Shown here in pieces: positions 45,975 to 54,427 of a stretch of 64,000 nucleotides of DNA. Source of the DNA: Acidocella aquatica. GTDB taxonomy: Bacteria > Pseudomonadota > Alphaproteobacteria > Acetobacterales > Acetobacteraceae. The stretch lies in contig NZ_BSOS01000006.1 of the NCBI RefSeq assembly GCF_030160635.1, positions 1-64,000 on the forward strand, given 5' to 3'. Made by a program: the position numbers and the translations under genes. The notes beneath the pieces are model-generated. The model was given only the letters and a program-made list of their open reading frames with translations, ran no database searches and was not told where the DNA came from. Position 1 is the first letter of the stretch; each line of letters begins with the position of its first letter.

Positions 45975-47129
45975 TTACTTGATATAGGCACGGCCCATCA
46001 GGGATTTTTGCAGCTCGGTGGCGCCAGCATAGATGCGTTGGACGCGCGCGGCGGTGAACATGCGCGAGATCGGGTTTGAGTCCATCCAGCCGTTGCCGCC
46101 CCAGAGCTGCACGCAGGTGTCCAGGGTGCGGAACTCCATTTCGGGGAACCAGATTTTGGCGCGCCAGCCGTCGCGGTCGTCAAACGTGCCTTTTTGGTAT
46201 TTGCGCACCAGATCGTCCATGTAGGCGCGGCCGATGGCAAGGTCGGTTTCGATTTCGGCTAGTTTGAACTGGGTATTCTGGAAGTCGATGATACGCTGGC
46301 CGAAGATTTTGCGGTTGCGGACATATTCCAGAGTCATCTCAAAAGCCTGGTTGGCGGCGCCGAGCGAGCGTGAGCAGACCTGCATGCGATCGAGCGCCAT
46401 CTGGGTCTGGAAGATGCGCAGCGCGCCGCCTTCTGGCCCGAGGAGGTTGGCGGTGGGGACGCGGACGTTGTCGAGAAAGATCTCGCCAGTGTCGCCGCCG
46501 GCGTAGCCCATGGTCTTCATGCGGCGCTGGGTAAGGCCGGGGGTGCCGGTGGGGACAAGGATGATGCTCATGCCCTTGGCGCGGGCGGCGGGGTCGGTTT
46601 TGGCGATGATGTAGAGCAGGTCGGCCTTGGCGCCGTTGGAGATGAAGCATTTGGAGCCGTTGATGACGTAGTCGCCGCCGTCGCGCACGGCCGTGGTGCG
46701 GATGGCGACGGCATCGCTGCCCGATTCTGGTTCGGTCATGCCCATGCATTGCACGGTGTCGCCGGAGATGATGGTGGGGAACCAGCGTTGTTTTTGTTCT
46801 TCCGTGCCGTGGCTGGCGAGGAAGAGGGTGCAGATATCTGTGCCAAGGAAGGCACCGGCCGAGGCGCCGGCGGGGGAGTAGCCGAGTTCCTCGGCGCCGA
46901 TGACGATGGAGAGGCCCTTATCGCCAGCGCCGCCGTATTCCTCGGGAACGCAGGTGCCGAGCAGGCCGGCGGCGCCAGCCTTGCGCCAGATGTCATGGCC
47001 GACGCCGTCGACCTCGAAGTTTTTGACGTTCGGCTCGACTTCGCGGCGGTAGAACGCGCGCAAGGTGTCGCGGAACATTTCCAGATCTTCGCCGTAGACG
47101 CTCTCTGTGGCGCTTGTGAGAAGACTCAT
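45975..47129 (-). CDS. acyl-CoA dehydrogenase family protein lacking the usual catalytic Glu
   Basis: 384 residues with the full ACAD fold: N-terminal helices, the FAD-binding beta domain with MGMTEPESGSDA, and the C-terminal helical domain with QLWGGNGWMDSNPISRMF. At the place where most ACADs have the catalytic base (IYEG) this protein has IYAG (Ala368), and at the alternative isovaleryl-CoA-dehydrogenase position it has Asp (Asp247 in ALDRMQV). It may use Asp247 or be the non-catalytic partner of the ACAD encoded 64 bases upstream. The second of two ATGs is chosen because AGGGG lies 8 bases before it and only 2 before the first. Last gene of the ALDH-ADH-ACAD-ACAD operon. Confidence 0.92.
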   Translation of the reverse strand: MSLLTSATESVYGEDLEMFRDTLRAFYRREVEPNVKNFEVDGVGHDIWRKAGAAGLLGTCVPEEYGGAGDKGLSIVIGAEELGYSPAGASAGAFLGTDICTLFLASHGTEEQKQRWFPTIISGDTVQCMGMTEPESGSDAVAIRTTAVRDGGDYVINGSKCFISNGAKADLLYIIAKTDPAARAKGMSIILVPTGTPGLTQRRMKTMGYAGGDTGEIFLDNVRVPTANLLGPEGGALRIFQTQMALDRMQVCSRSLGAANQAFEMTLEYVRNRKIFGQRIIDFQNTQFKLAEIETDLAIGRAYMDDLVRKYQKGTFDDRDGWRAKIWFPEMEFRTLDTCVQLWGGNGWMDSNPISRMFTAARVQRIYAGATELQKSLMGRAYIK

Positions 47130-47193
47130 ACCCATTTCCCCTGTTCATGCCCGGCGGGACGCCGCCGGTTTGGTTGGCTTTTGAAGCTTTGAG

Positions 47194-48414
47194 TTATTGT
47201 GCGGCGGGCTTGCTGGCGGCGCGGAAGGCGCGCTGGCGGGTGAGTTCGAATTTGCCGACCAGTTCGCGGTGGACTTCGTCAGCGCCTTCGCCAATTCGCA
47301 CGGTGCGCTGGTGCGCCCACATTTCAGCGAGCGGCGTGTCATAGCTGAAGCCGGCGCCGCCGTGGAACTGCATGGCGCGGTCGATGACCCGTACGGCCAT
47401 TTCGGGGGCGAGGACCTTGGCCTGGGAGACTTCAGAGCGGGCGGCCTTGATGCCCTGGGTCTGGACGAGATTGGCGGTGTAGACGAGGAAGGCGCGGGCC
47501 TGGTCAATTTCGATGCGCGAGCGGGCGATGGCATCCATGACGACGCCGCGTTCCACCAGCGGGCGGCCGCCGATGACGCGGGTTTCCACCCAGCTGCACA
47601 TTTCCTGCAAGGCGCGCTCGGCGGCGCCGACGCAGCCCATGCCGAGCTGGATGCGGCCGACGCCGAGCGTGGTTTGGACCAGGGCAAAGCCTTCGCCCTC
47701 GTTGCCGAGGCGGTTGGTGACGGGGACGCGCACGTTGTCGAAAATGAGGTCGCAATGGCCGTAGGGGGCGTCATCGAAACCCATCACGGTCTCGATGCGG
47801 CCCTTGGTGAGGCCGGGCGCATTGGCGGGGACGAGGATGAGGGAGTGGCGCGCATGGCGGGCGGCTTCTGGCGCGGTGGCGCCGAGCAGGAGGATGAATT
47901 CGCATTCTTCCATGGCCGCACCGGTGGCCCAGGATTTCACGCCGTTCAGCACATAGTCATCGCCGTTGCGGGTGACGGCGAATTTAAGGTCGGTGGGGTC
48001 GGAGGAGGGAACGTCGCGCTCGGTGATGCTGATGCAGGAGCGGGCATCACCGGCCAGCAGGCGGGAGAGGTAGCGGTCTTTCAGCTCGGCGCTGGCGGTC
48101 TGGTCCAGGATGGTGGCGTTCGAGATGGTGCCGGAATAGCAGTTGAAAATGTCCGGGCCGTAGTTGGACCAGTTCATGCGTTCGGCCAGCGGGGCGTATT
48201 CGGTAAGGCTGAGCCCCTTGCCGCCGAGGCGCTCGGGCAGCGGGAACAGCCAAAGGCCGCGCGCCTTGGCCTCGGCGCGCAGCTCGCGCATGACCTGCGG
48301 GTAGGTCCAGCGGTTTTTCGCGGCCGCCAGCTGGTGGTGGATGGTGGGCTCAGCGGGGATGACCCGTGAGACCATGAAGTCTTCCAGTTCCTTGACCAGC
48401 GCGTTGGTTGTCAT
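47194..48414 (-). CDS. acyl-CoA dehydrogenase family protein (ACAD10/11-like)
   Basis: 406 residues. The N-terminal helical domain is followed by ISITERDVPSSDPTDL and the C-terminal FAD-binding motif HGGAGFSYDTPLAEMW. The catalytic base is in place: RIGEGADE, Glu376. The look is of the long ACAD10/11-like bacterial branch that acts on bulky or branched acyl-CoAs. The ATG at 48414 starts the conserved N-terminus; an upstream in-frame extension only shadows the ADH gene. It lies 46 bases after the alcohol dehydrogenase and 64 bases before a second ACAD that lacks the base. Confidence 0.92.
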   Translation of the reverse strand: MTTNALVKELEDFMVSRVIPAEPTIHHQLAAAKNRWTYPQVMRELRAEAKARGLWLFPLPERLGGKGLSLTEYAPLAERMNWSNYGPDIFNCYSGTISNATILDQTASAELKDRYLSRLLAGDARSCISITERDVPSSDPTDLKFAVTRNGDDYVLNGVKSWATGAAMEECEFILLLGATAPEAARHARHSLILVPANAPGLTKGRIETVMGFDDAPYGHCDLIFDNVRVPVTNRLGNEGEGFALVQTTLGVGRIQLGMGCVGAAERALQEMCSWVETRVIGGRPLVERGVVMDAIARSRIEIDQARAFLVYTANLVQTQGIKAARSEVSQAKVLAPEMAVRVIDRAMQFHGGAGFSYDTPLAEMWAHQRTVRIGEGADEVHRELVGKFELTRQRAFRAASKPAAQ

Positions 48415-48460
48415 ACGGCGTTTACCCTTTTCGTCTTGTGGCAGGCTTTGGTTGAATGAT

Positions 48461-49549
48461 TCAGAAACGGATGATCGGTTTGATGGTTTTGCCAGACTGG
48501 GAGTCGGCGAAGGCCTGGTTGATTTCAGCCAGTGAGTAGAAGGCGCAGAGCTGGTCGAAAGGGAAGGTGCCGGCCAGGTACATGTCAACCAGTTTTGGGA
48601 TGAGCTCCTGCGGGTCGCAATCGCCGTTGGTGACGCCGCGGATGGAGCGGCCGGAGATGAGGGGCAGGACGCTGAGGTGAAGGTCAGACTCCGAGCTGGC
48701 ACCCAGCACGGCGCAGGTGCCGCGGACTTTGAGGGCGGCGACGGCGGCTTCGATGAGTTTGGGCACGCCGGAGGTGTCCATCGCGAAGTCCACGCCGCCC
48801 AGCGCTTTAAGGGCGTCGGCGAGGTTTTGCCGGGAGGTATCGACGGTGTCCGACGCGCCGAGTTTGCGGGCAAGTTCCAGACGGCTGGCGACGCGGTCGA
48901 TCGCAATGATGCGTTTCACGCCGAGCGATTTGGCGGCCATGATGGCGGCGCAGCCCAGCGCGCCGGTGCCGAAGATGGCGATGGTGGTGTCCGGCGTGGG
49001 TTTGGCGACGTTGAAGATGGTGCCAGCGCCGGTGGAGAGGCCGCAGCCGAGCGGCCCGAGGAGTTCCAGCGGGGCATCTTTGCGGACTTTGACCACGTTG
49101 CTCTGGGAGGCCAGCGCGTGGGTGGCGAAGGAGGATTGCGCGAAGAAGGCGCCGCCGATGGCGCTACCGGAGGCGTCGGTGATGGTGGGGGTGCCGTCGG
49201 GGCGGCGGGTGCCGAAGTTGAGCGGGGCGTAGTGGTCGCAATAGGAGGGGTGGTGGTCCGCGCATTGGTGGCAGTGGCCGCAGCTGGCGAAGGTGAGGAC
49301 GACGTGGTCACCCACCGCGATGCCTTTGACGTTGGCGCCAACTTCCTCGACGATGCCCGCACCTTCATGACCGAGCACGAGCGGCAAGGGGAGTGGCATG
49401 ATCTGTTCGATGATGGCCTGGTCAGTGTGGCAGACGCCGGTGGCGGCGAGCCTGACCAGGATTTCGTCAGCGGTGGGGCTGGCGAGGTTGACGGTTTCAA
49501 CGGAGAGCTTGCCGTGGATTTCACGCGCGACGGCGGCCTGGATTTGCAT
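48461..49549 (-). CDS. zinc-dependent aryl/allylic alcohol dehydrogenase
   Basis: 362 residues of the medium-chain zinc ADH family. Catalytic-zinc residues Cys40 and His61 (GHEGAGIVEEVG) and structural-zinc cysteines 90, 93, 96 and 104 are present. The Rossmann motif is GTGALGCAA (about 194-202), with Asp at the end of the second strand (IAID), so NAD is likely. It resembles XylB/AreB benzyl-alcohol and GeoA geraniol dehydrogenases. It is 23 bases after the aldehyde dehydrogenase gene, so the pair would take an alcohol to an acid, which then needs a CoA ligase not seen in this window. Confidence 0.9.
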   Translation of the reverse strand: MQIQAAVAREIHGKLSVETVNLASPTADEILVRLAATGVCHTDQAIIEQIMPLPLPLVLGHEGAGIVEEVGANVKGIAVGDHVVLTFASCGHCHQCADHHPSYCDHYAPLNFGTRRPDGTPTITDASGSAIGGAFFAQSSFATHALASQSNVVKVRKDAPLELLGPLGCGLSTGAGTIFNVAKPTPDTTIAIFGTGALGCAAIMAAKSLGVKRIIAIDRVASRLELARKLGASDTVDTSRQNLADALKALGGVDFAMDTSGVPKLIEAAVAALKVRGTCAVLGASSESDLHLSVLPLISGRSIRGVTNGDCDPQELIPKLVDMYLAGTFPFDQLCAFYSLAEINQAFADSQSGKTIKPIIRF

Positions 49550-49572
49550 CGGCTGTTCCCTGGTTTTTGATT

Positions 49573-51024
49573 TTAGAGTTCGGCGAAGACGGATTTGGTT
49601 TGCAGGAAGGCATCGACGCCTTCGTAACCATTCTCGCGGCCCCAGCCGGATTGCTTGTAGCCGCCAAAAGGCATGCTGAGGTCGTTGGCGAGCTGGCAGT
49701 TGAGCCAGACGGTGCCGGCCTGGAGTTTTTTGGCGAGGCGGTGGGCGCGGCCGATGTCGCGGGTCCAGACGCCTGCGGCCAGGCCGTAGGAGGTGTCGTT
49801 GGCGATACGCAGTGCCTCGGCCTCGTCGTCAAACGCCATGATGGCGAGGACGGGTCCAAAGATTTCCTCGCGGAAGAGGCGCATGTCCTCACGCACGTTG
49901 GTGATGATTGTGGGTTCGACGAAATAGCCGGGACGCTCCACGCGGTGGCCGCCGGTGACGATTTGCGCACCTTCCGCACGGCCATCCTCGATGTAGGACA
50001 TGACCCGGCCGGCCTGCTTGGCGGTGATGAGCGGGCCGAGATGGGTGGAGGGGTCGAGACCGCTGCCGAGCACCATGGATTGGGCGATGGCGGAAATGCC
50101 GGCGACCACCTGGTCATACACCTTGCGGTGGACGAAGAGGCGTGAGCCGACGATGCAGGCCTGGCCGGAGTTGGCGAAAATGCCCATGGCGGCGCCGGGG
50201 ATGGCCTTGCTGAGATCGGCGTCGTCAAAAATCAGGATGGGCGATTTGCCGCCGAGTTCCAGGGTGACTTTTTTGAGATTGCCGGTGGCGGCCTTGACGA
50301 TGAGCTTGCCGACCTCGGTGGAGCCGGTGAAGGCGATTTTGTTGACGTCCGGGTGGGCGGCGAGGGCGGCGCCGGCGGTGTGGCCGTAGCCGGTGACGAG
50401 GTTGACGACGCCCGCGGGGATTCCGGCCTCATGCAGGATTTCGACGATTTTGATGGTGGTGAGCGGAGTTTCCTCGGCGGGTTTGATGATGACGCTGCAC
50501 CCTGCGGCCAGCGCCGGGGCGAGCTTGGCGCAGGCCATGCCGATGGGGACGTTCCAGGGGGTGATGAGACCGGCCACACCCATCGGCTCCTTGCGGGTAT
50601 AGGCGTGGTATTCGGTGCGGCCGCCGCCGATGGCGCCGTCGGTGACGACGTCGGCGGTGAGGCCGTGGATTTTGGTGCACCAGCCGGCGTTGTAACGGAA
50701 GGTCTCCGCGCCGTTGCGGATGGTGTATTGGGCGAGGGGGAGGGGCATGCCGTTGTTGCGGGTCTCCAGGGTGACGAGTTCATCGAGGCGGGCCTCGATG
50801 AGATCAGCCGCGCGCCAGAGGATACGGGCTTTGGCCGCGCCGCTGAGGCCGCTCCAGATACCAGAGTCGAAGCTGACGCGCGCAGCCCGCACGGCGGCGT
50901 TGATTTCGGCTTCACCGCAGCCGGGGACGGCGCCGATTTTCTCACCCGTGGCGGGGTCGAAAACCTCGATCATGCCATTAACCAGCAAATCCTCGGGCTG
51001 TTCGGAAACGATGACGTCGGGCAT
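49573..51024 (-). CDS. NAD(P)-dependent aldehyde dehydrogenase
   Basis: 483 residues of the classical ALDH superfamily. It has the cofactor motif FTGSTEVGK, catalytic Glu256 in TLELGGKSP and Cys290 in NSGQACIVGSR. It oxidises an aldehyde, presumably the product of the alcohol dehydrogenase encoded next. The ATG at 51024 is chosen; a TTG ten codons upstream is possible but weak. A promoter-like element at 51137-51165 suggests it is the first gene of its operon. Confidence 0.93.
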   Translation of the reverse strand: MPDVIVSEQPEDLLVNGMIEVFDPATGEKIGAVPGCGEAEINAAVRAARVSFDSGIWSGLSGAAKARILWRAADLIEARLDELVTLETRNNGMPLPLAQYTIRNGAETFRYNAGWCTKIHGLTADVVTDGAIGGGRTEYHAYTRKEPMGVAGLITPWNVPIGMACAKLAPALAAGCSVIIKPAEETPLTTIKIVEILHEAGIPAGVVNLVTGYGHTAGAALAAHPDVNKIAFTGSTEVGKLIVKAATGNLKKVTLELGGKSPILIFDDADLSKAIPGAAMGIFANSGQACIVGSRLFVHRKVYDQVVAGISAIAQSMVLGSGLDPSTHLGPLITAKQAGRVMSYIEDGRAEGAQIVTGGHRVERPGYFVEPTIITNVREDMRLFREEIFGPVLAIMAFDDEAEALRIANDTSYGLAAGVWTRDIGRAHRLAKKLQAGTVWLNCQLANDLSMPFGGYKQSGWGRENGYEGVDAFLQTKSVFAEL

Positions 51025-51136
51025 TGGCGTTGGTTCCCTAAAAATAAGGTTCAATTAGGCGGTGGCGTGGACGGCTTTACCGCCAGGGGGGTCGTTCATC
51101 CGGCGATTTCCGCGGTTTTGTTTTTCGGGCGTAAAA

Positions 51137-51165
51137 TTCATACACCAGCATACAAAATGGGTCAA
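51137..51165 (-). promoter_or_regulatory. sigma-70-type promoter candidate for the ALDH operon
   Basis: Read on the minus strand: TTGACC (51165-51160), 17 bases, TATGAA (51142-51137). It lies in an AT-rich 281-base gap. Three GTATG repeats around it (one upstream of, two inside the spacer and -10) could be operator half-sites. The leader to the ATG would be about 105 bases. Confidence 0.5.
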
Positions 51166-51305
51166 TAATACATACATCAACTCATAGTTAGGTAGTGTTC
51201 TTTTGTGATGGACTGGCGGCGGCGCGTGTCCTAATCAGCCGGTTGGAGGCCGCCCGCGTAAGGCAGCGAAATGCCGGTGAGCATGAGAGGCGCGGGTGGA
51301 GCGGG

Positions 51306-51899
51306 TCAGCCGAGGGTTTGGACTTTTTGCCAGGCGGGGCGGGCGAGGCATTTGTCGAGCCAGGATTTGGCGGCGGGGAAGGCTGACATGTCCAGCAAGG
51401 CTGCTCCCATGGCGAGCGCGGAGGCGGCGTTAATGTCACCGATGGTGAAGGTGGCGCCGGCGGCGTATGCGCTGGCGGCGAGGTGGCGCTCCAGCGGGGT
51501 GAGGGATACGGCTGCATTTTCGAGGTATTTGGTCATAAGCGCGGCATCGGCATTGCCGCGTTTTTCGCGAATCCACATGGTAAGGTGGAACTCCAGCTCC
51601 GTGGTGGCCCAGCTTGACCATTGATAGATGCGGGCGCGGGCTTGCAGGTCATCGGGCCAGAGCGGCGTGGGCTGAAGAGAGGCGAGATAATAGCAGATGG
51701 CGACCGACTCGGTGAGTATGAAGTCACCATCAGTCAGGGTGGGGACTTTGCCGAGCGGGTTGAGCTTGAGATAGGCCGCGGTGCGGGTGCCGCCGGTGTG
51801 GGGGGTTACCGGGTTGTGCTGGTAGGCGAGCCCGAACTCCTCCAGCGCCCATAGGCACCGCCCGGCGCGGCTTTGTTTGGTTCCGTAGATAGTTAGCAT
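51306..51899 (-). CDS. glutathione S-transferase family protein
   Basis: 197 residues, two GST domains: thioredoxin-like (about 1-78) with LNPLGKVPTL and the glutathione-contacting TESVAICYYL, and helical (about 85-195) with FTIGDINAASAL. It could conjugate or isomerise an electrophilic intermediate of the neighbouring catabolic pathway. It is 18 bases after the SDR gene at 51918 and shares its operon. The substrate is unknown. Confidence 0.9.
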   Translation of the reverse strand: MLTIYGTKQSRAGRCLWALEEFGLAYQHNPVTPHTGGTRTAAYLKLNPLGKVPTLTDGDFILTESVAICYYLASLQPTPLWPDDLQARARIYQWSSWATTELEFHLTMWIREKRGNADAALMTKYLENAAVSLTPLERHLAASAYAAGATFTIGDINAASALAMGAALLDMSAFPAAKSWLDKCLARPAWQKVQTLG

Positions 51900-51917
51900 G
51901 GTGCCTCCGTTGATGTT

Positions 51918-52703
51918 TTAAAGATGCATGCCGCCGTCGATGACCAGGGTGGCGCCGGTGATGAAGCTGGCGCGCTCGGAGGAGACGAAGACGACGCCTT
52001 CGGCGACCTCGGTGGGGGTGCCCAGGCGCTTGAGCGGAATTTGGGCGACGATGGATTTCAGGGCTTCCTCGTTCAACTGCCCCTCGATGCCGTCTGAGAT
52101 TTGCCCCGCCATGACCCAGCCGGACTGGATGACGTTGGCGCGGATTTTGAAGCGGGCGTTTTCCTTCGCGGTGGCGAAAAAGAGGGCCTCGACCGCGGCT
52201 TTTGGCGCGGCGGAGAGGACGCCGCGGACCTCGGGGCGGAATTTTTGCGAGGAGGTGATGGCGGTGATGGAGCCTGCGGATTTGGCGCTGATTGGGTGGG
52301 CCTTGAGGAAGGCCAGCGCCGCCTTGACGAAACTGAAGCAGGCGATGGTGTCATGCTCGAAAATGTTGCGCCAGTTTTCGACCGTGAGGTCGCTGACGTA
52401 GCCAACATTGACGGTGGGGCCAGAGGCGTAAACGAAGCTGTGGATTTTGCGGCCGCTCGTGGCGATTTCGGTTAACACGGCATCCAGCGAGGCGGGGTCT
52501 TCAAGTTTGACCTGGCGCATCTCGACCTTGACGCCGTGTTTGGCGGCGCGCTCGGCGACCGCCTGCGCGCGTTCAACACCGTTGCGGTAGGTGAACACGA
52601 CATCCGAACCGGCGCGGGCGAATGCCTCGACAATGGCGCCGCCGATGCCGCCGCTCCCGCCGGTGACGAAGGCGATACCCGCCGGGAAATCCTCATTGGC
52701 CAT
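51918..52703 (-). CDS. SDR-family protein lacking the catalytic tyrosine
   Basis: 261 residues with a Rossmann fold: cofactor loop TGGSGGIGG (residues 14-22) and a glycine-rich C-terminus GATLVIDGGMHL, as in FabG- and enoyl-reductase-like SDRs. The catalytic motif YxxxK is altered: the Lys is there (Lys168 in LSAAPKAA) but Ser164 takes the place of Tyr. That is seen in some divergent enoyl-ACP-reductase-like SDRs, so reductase activity is uncertain. GAGGGGGG lies 8 bases before the ATG at 52703. Divergent from the racemase gene. Confidence 0.87.
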   Translation of the reverse strand: MANEDFPAGIAFVTGGSGGIGGAIVEAFARAGSDVVFTYRNGVERAQAVAERAAKHGVKVEMRQVKLEDPASLDAVLTEIATSGRKIHSFVYASGPTVNVGYVSDLTVENWRNIFEHDTIACFSFVKAALAFLKAHPISAKSAGSITAITSSQKFRPEVRGVLSAAPKAAVEALFFATAKENARFKIRANVIQSGWVMAGQISDGIEGQLNEEALKSIVAQIPLKRLGTPTEVAEGVVFVSSERASFITGATLVIDGGMHL

Positions 52704-52888
52704 TTTTGTAACCCCCCTCGATGTAGGCGGCGCGCGGGCCGCGACGTGATTTTTATGCCGAACTTCTTCCGCGGGTCCGTAATCGGATAATTTCGGGGCG
52801 GCGGATATTGCTCTAATGGTTTTTGCGATTAACATGGATGTGTAAAGTGCGCTAGCGTAGTAATTGAGATCGGCTTGGGGGGAATAGA

Positions 52889-54028
52889 ATGCTGGAGAGG
52901 TCGGGGCCGTTGAAGGGATTCCGCGTGCTGGAGATTGCCAGTGTTGGCCCGGGGCCGTTCTGCGCGATGATGCTGGCGGATATGGGGGCTGATGTGTTGC
53001 GGATTGAACGCGCCGGGGCGCCGCCGAATGTGCCGCCGATTGATCCGGTGAAAAATGTGCTGCACCGGGGGCGGCGGGCGATTACCATCAATCTGAAAGA
53101 TGCGCGCGGTGTGGACACGGTGCTGCGGCTGGTGGAAGAGGCCGATGTGCTGCTGGAGGGGTATCGCCCCGGTGTGATGGAGAAACTGGGCGTGGGGCCG
53201 GAACCTTGCCAGGCGCGCAACCCGAAGCTGGTGTATGCGCGCATGACGGGTTGGGGGCAGACCGGGCCGATGGCGCATATGGCCGGGCACGATATCAACT
53301 ACTTCGCGATTTCCGGCAGCCTGCATATGTGTGGCAAAGCCGGGGAGCCGCCGCACCCGAATTTGAATATGGTGGCGGATATGGGCGGTGGTGGCATGAT
53401 GATGGCCTACGGGATTACCTGTGCGCTGTTGGAGGCCGGACGCTCGGGCAAAGGGCAGATTGTCGATGCCGCCATGGAGGAAGGCACCGCACTGCTGGCC
53501 GCGATGATCCATGGCTACCGCGCGATGAACCGCTGGCCGGGCGCGCGGGGGGAGAATCTGCTGGACGGCGGGGCGCCATTTTATAACGTGTACGAGACCG
53601 CTGACGGTGGCTACATGGCTGTGGGTTCAATTGAACCACAATTCTATGCGCTGCTGATCAAAGGACTTGGGGTGGACACCAGCGGCCTCCCCCTGCAGCA
53701 CGATCGCGCGGCCTGGCCGGCGATGAAGCTGCGCTTCGCTGAAATTTTCAAGAGTAAAACCCGTAAGGAATGGGAAGCCATCTACGACGGCACCGATGCC
53801 TGCGTGACCCCCGTGCTGACCCCCGACGAAGCCGCAAATTACCCGCATAACCTGGCCCGCCAAAGCTTCGCGGCTCCCGGTGGTGTGCAACAACCCATGC
53901 CCGCGCCCAGGTTCAGCCGGACCCCCGGCGCCATCGCCGCGCCCCCCCCAACGGACGACAGCGGCGGTCTTGCCGCCTTCCGCGACTGGGGGCTGAGCGA
54001 GGGTGAGATTAAAGACCTCGGCTGGTAA
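52889..54028 (+). CDS. alpha-methylacyl-CoA racemase (CaiB/BaiF family)
   Basis: 379 residues. Catalytic residues of the racemase branch are all present: His134 in AGHDINYFAISG, Asp164 in VADMGGGGM and Glu249 in VGSIEPQFYALLIKGLG. These match His126, Asp156 and Glu241 of the Mycobacterium tuberculosis enzyme. It would interconvert (2R)- and (2S)-methyl-branched acyl-CoAs so that beta-oxidation can go on, fitting the ACADs around it. The last third (from about 53690) uses C-ending codons (GCC, ACC, CCC) while the first two thirds use GCG, GTG and CCG, which suggests a recombinant gene. A GGGGGG stretch precedes the ATG. Confidence 0.92.
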   Translation: MLERSGPLKGFRVLEIASVGPGPFCAMMLADMGADVLRIERAGAPPNVPPIDPVKNVLHRGRRAITINLKDARGVDTVLRLVEEADVLLEGYRPGVMEKLGVGPEPCQARNPKLVYARMTGWGQTGPMAHMAGHDINYFAISGSLHMCGKAGEPPHPNLNMVADMGGGGMMMAYGITCALLEAGRSGKGQIVDAAMEEGTALLAAMIHGYRAMNRWPGARGENLLDGGAPFYNVYETADGGYMAVGSIEPQFYALLIKGLGVDTSGLPLQHDRAAWPAMKLRFAEIFKSKTRKEWEAIYDGTDACVTPVLTPDEAANYPHNLARQSFAAPGGVQQPMPAPRFSRTPGAIAAPPPTDDSGGLAAFRDWGLSEGEIKDLGW

Positions 54029-54038
54029 GGGAGAGTCA

Positions 54039-54070
54039 GTAAGGCCAAGGGGCAAAGCCCCTGGCCTTGC
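54039..54070. terminator. bidirectional terminator between convergent genes
   Basis: A stem of 14 pairs (54039-54053 with 54057-54070, one bulged A, AAA loop) lies directly between the racemase stop and the stop of the DUF1330 gene. It can end transcription from both sides, though a long T-run is missing. Confidence 0.75.
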
Positions 54071-54406
54071 TTACTTCCCGCTAACCGGCAGAAGTCTTTG
54101 TTCCACCGGCACGTTACCGCCGCCGTCGACGAAGATGGTTAGGAAGTTCGCACCTTCGTGGCGGAGTTTTTTGAAGGGGGCGTAGGCGGCGCTGTTGTAC
54201 CAGGTTTTGGCGTTTTCGTAGGTGTCGAATTCGGCGATGACGACGGCTTGGAATTCTTCGTCGCCTTCGACAATTTCGAAATCTTTGTAGGCGCTGAGCA
54301 TTTTGACGTTGTAGCCGGCGAAGGAGGATTTGGCGGTGGCCCAGTATTCCACGAGTTTGGTGCGGTCGTGGACGGATTTGACGAGGAACAGGCAGTAGGC
54401 GGGCAT
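54071..54406 (-). CDS. DUF1330-like small dimeric alpha/beta-barrel protein
   Basis: 111 residues, cytoplasmic. The ferredoxin-like fold is suggested by AYCLFLVKSVHDRTKLVEYW at the start and by VVIAEFDTYENAKTWYNSAA, the typical DUF1330/ABM core. Such proteins are often monooxygenase- or isomerase-like, but this family has no settled function. Last gene of the five-gene minus operon that starts at 58109. Confidence 0.82.
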   Translation of the reverse strand: MPAYCLFLVKSVHDRTKLVEYWATAKSSFAGYNVKMLSAYKDFEIVEGDEEFQAVVIAEFDTYENAKTWYNSAAYAPFKKLRHEGANFLTIFVDGGGNVPVEQRLLPVSGK

Positions 54407-54427
54407 GCTGGGTGCTCCGTTGGGCTT

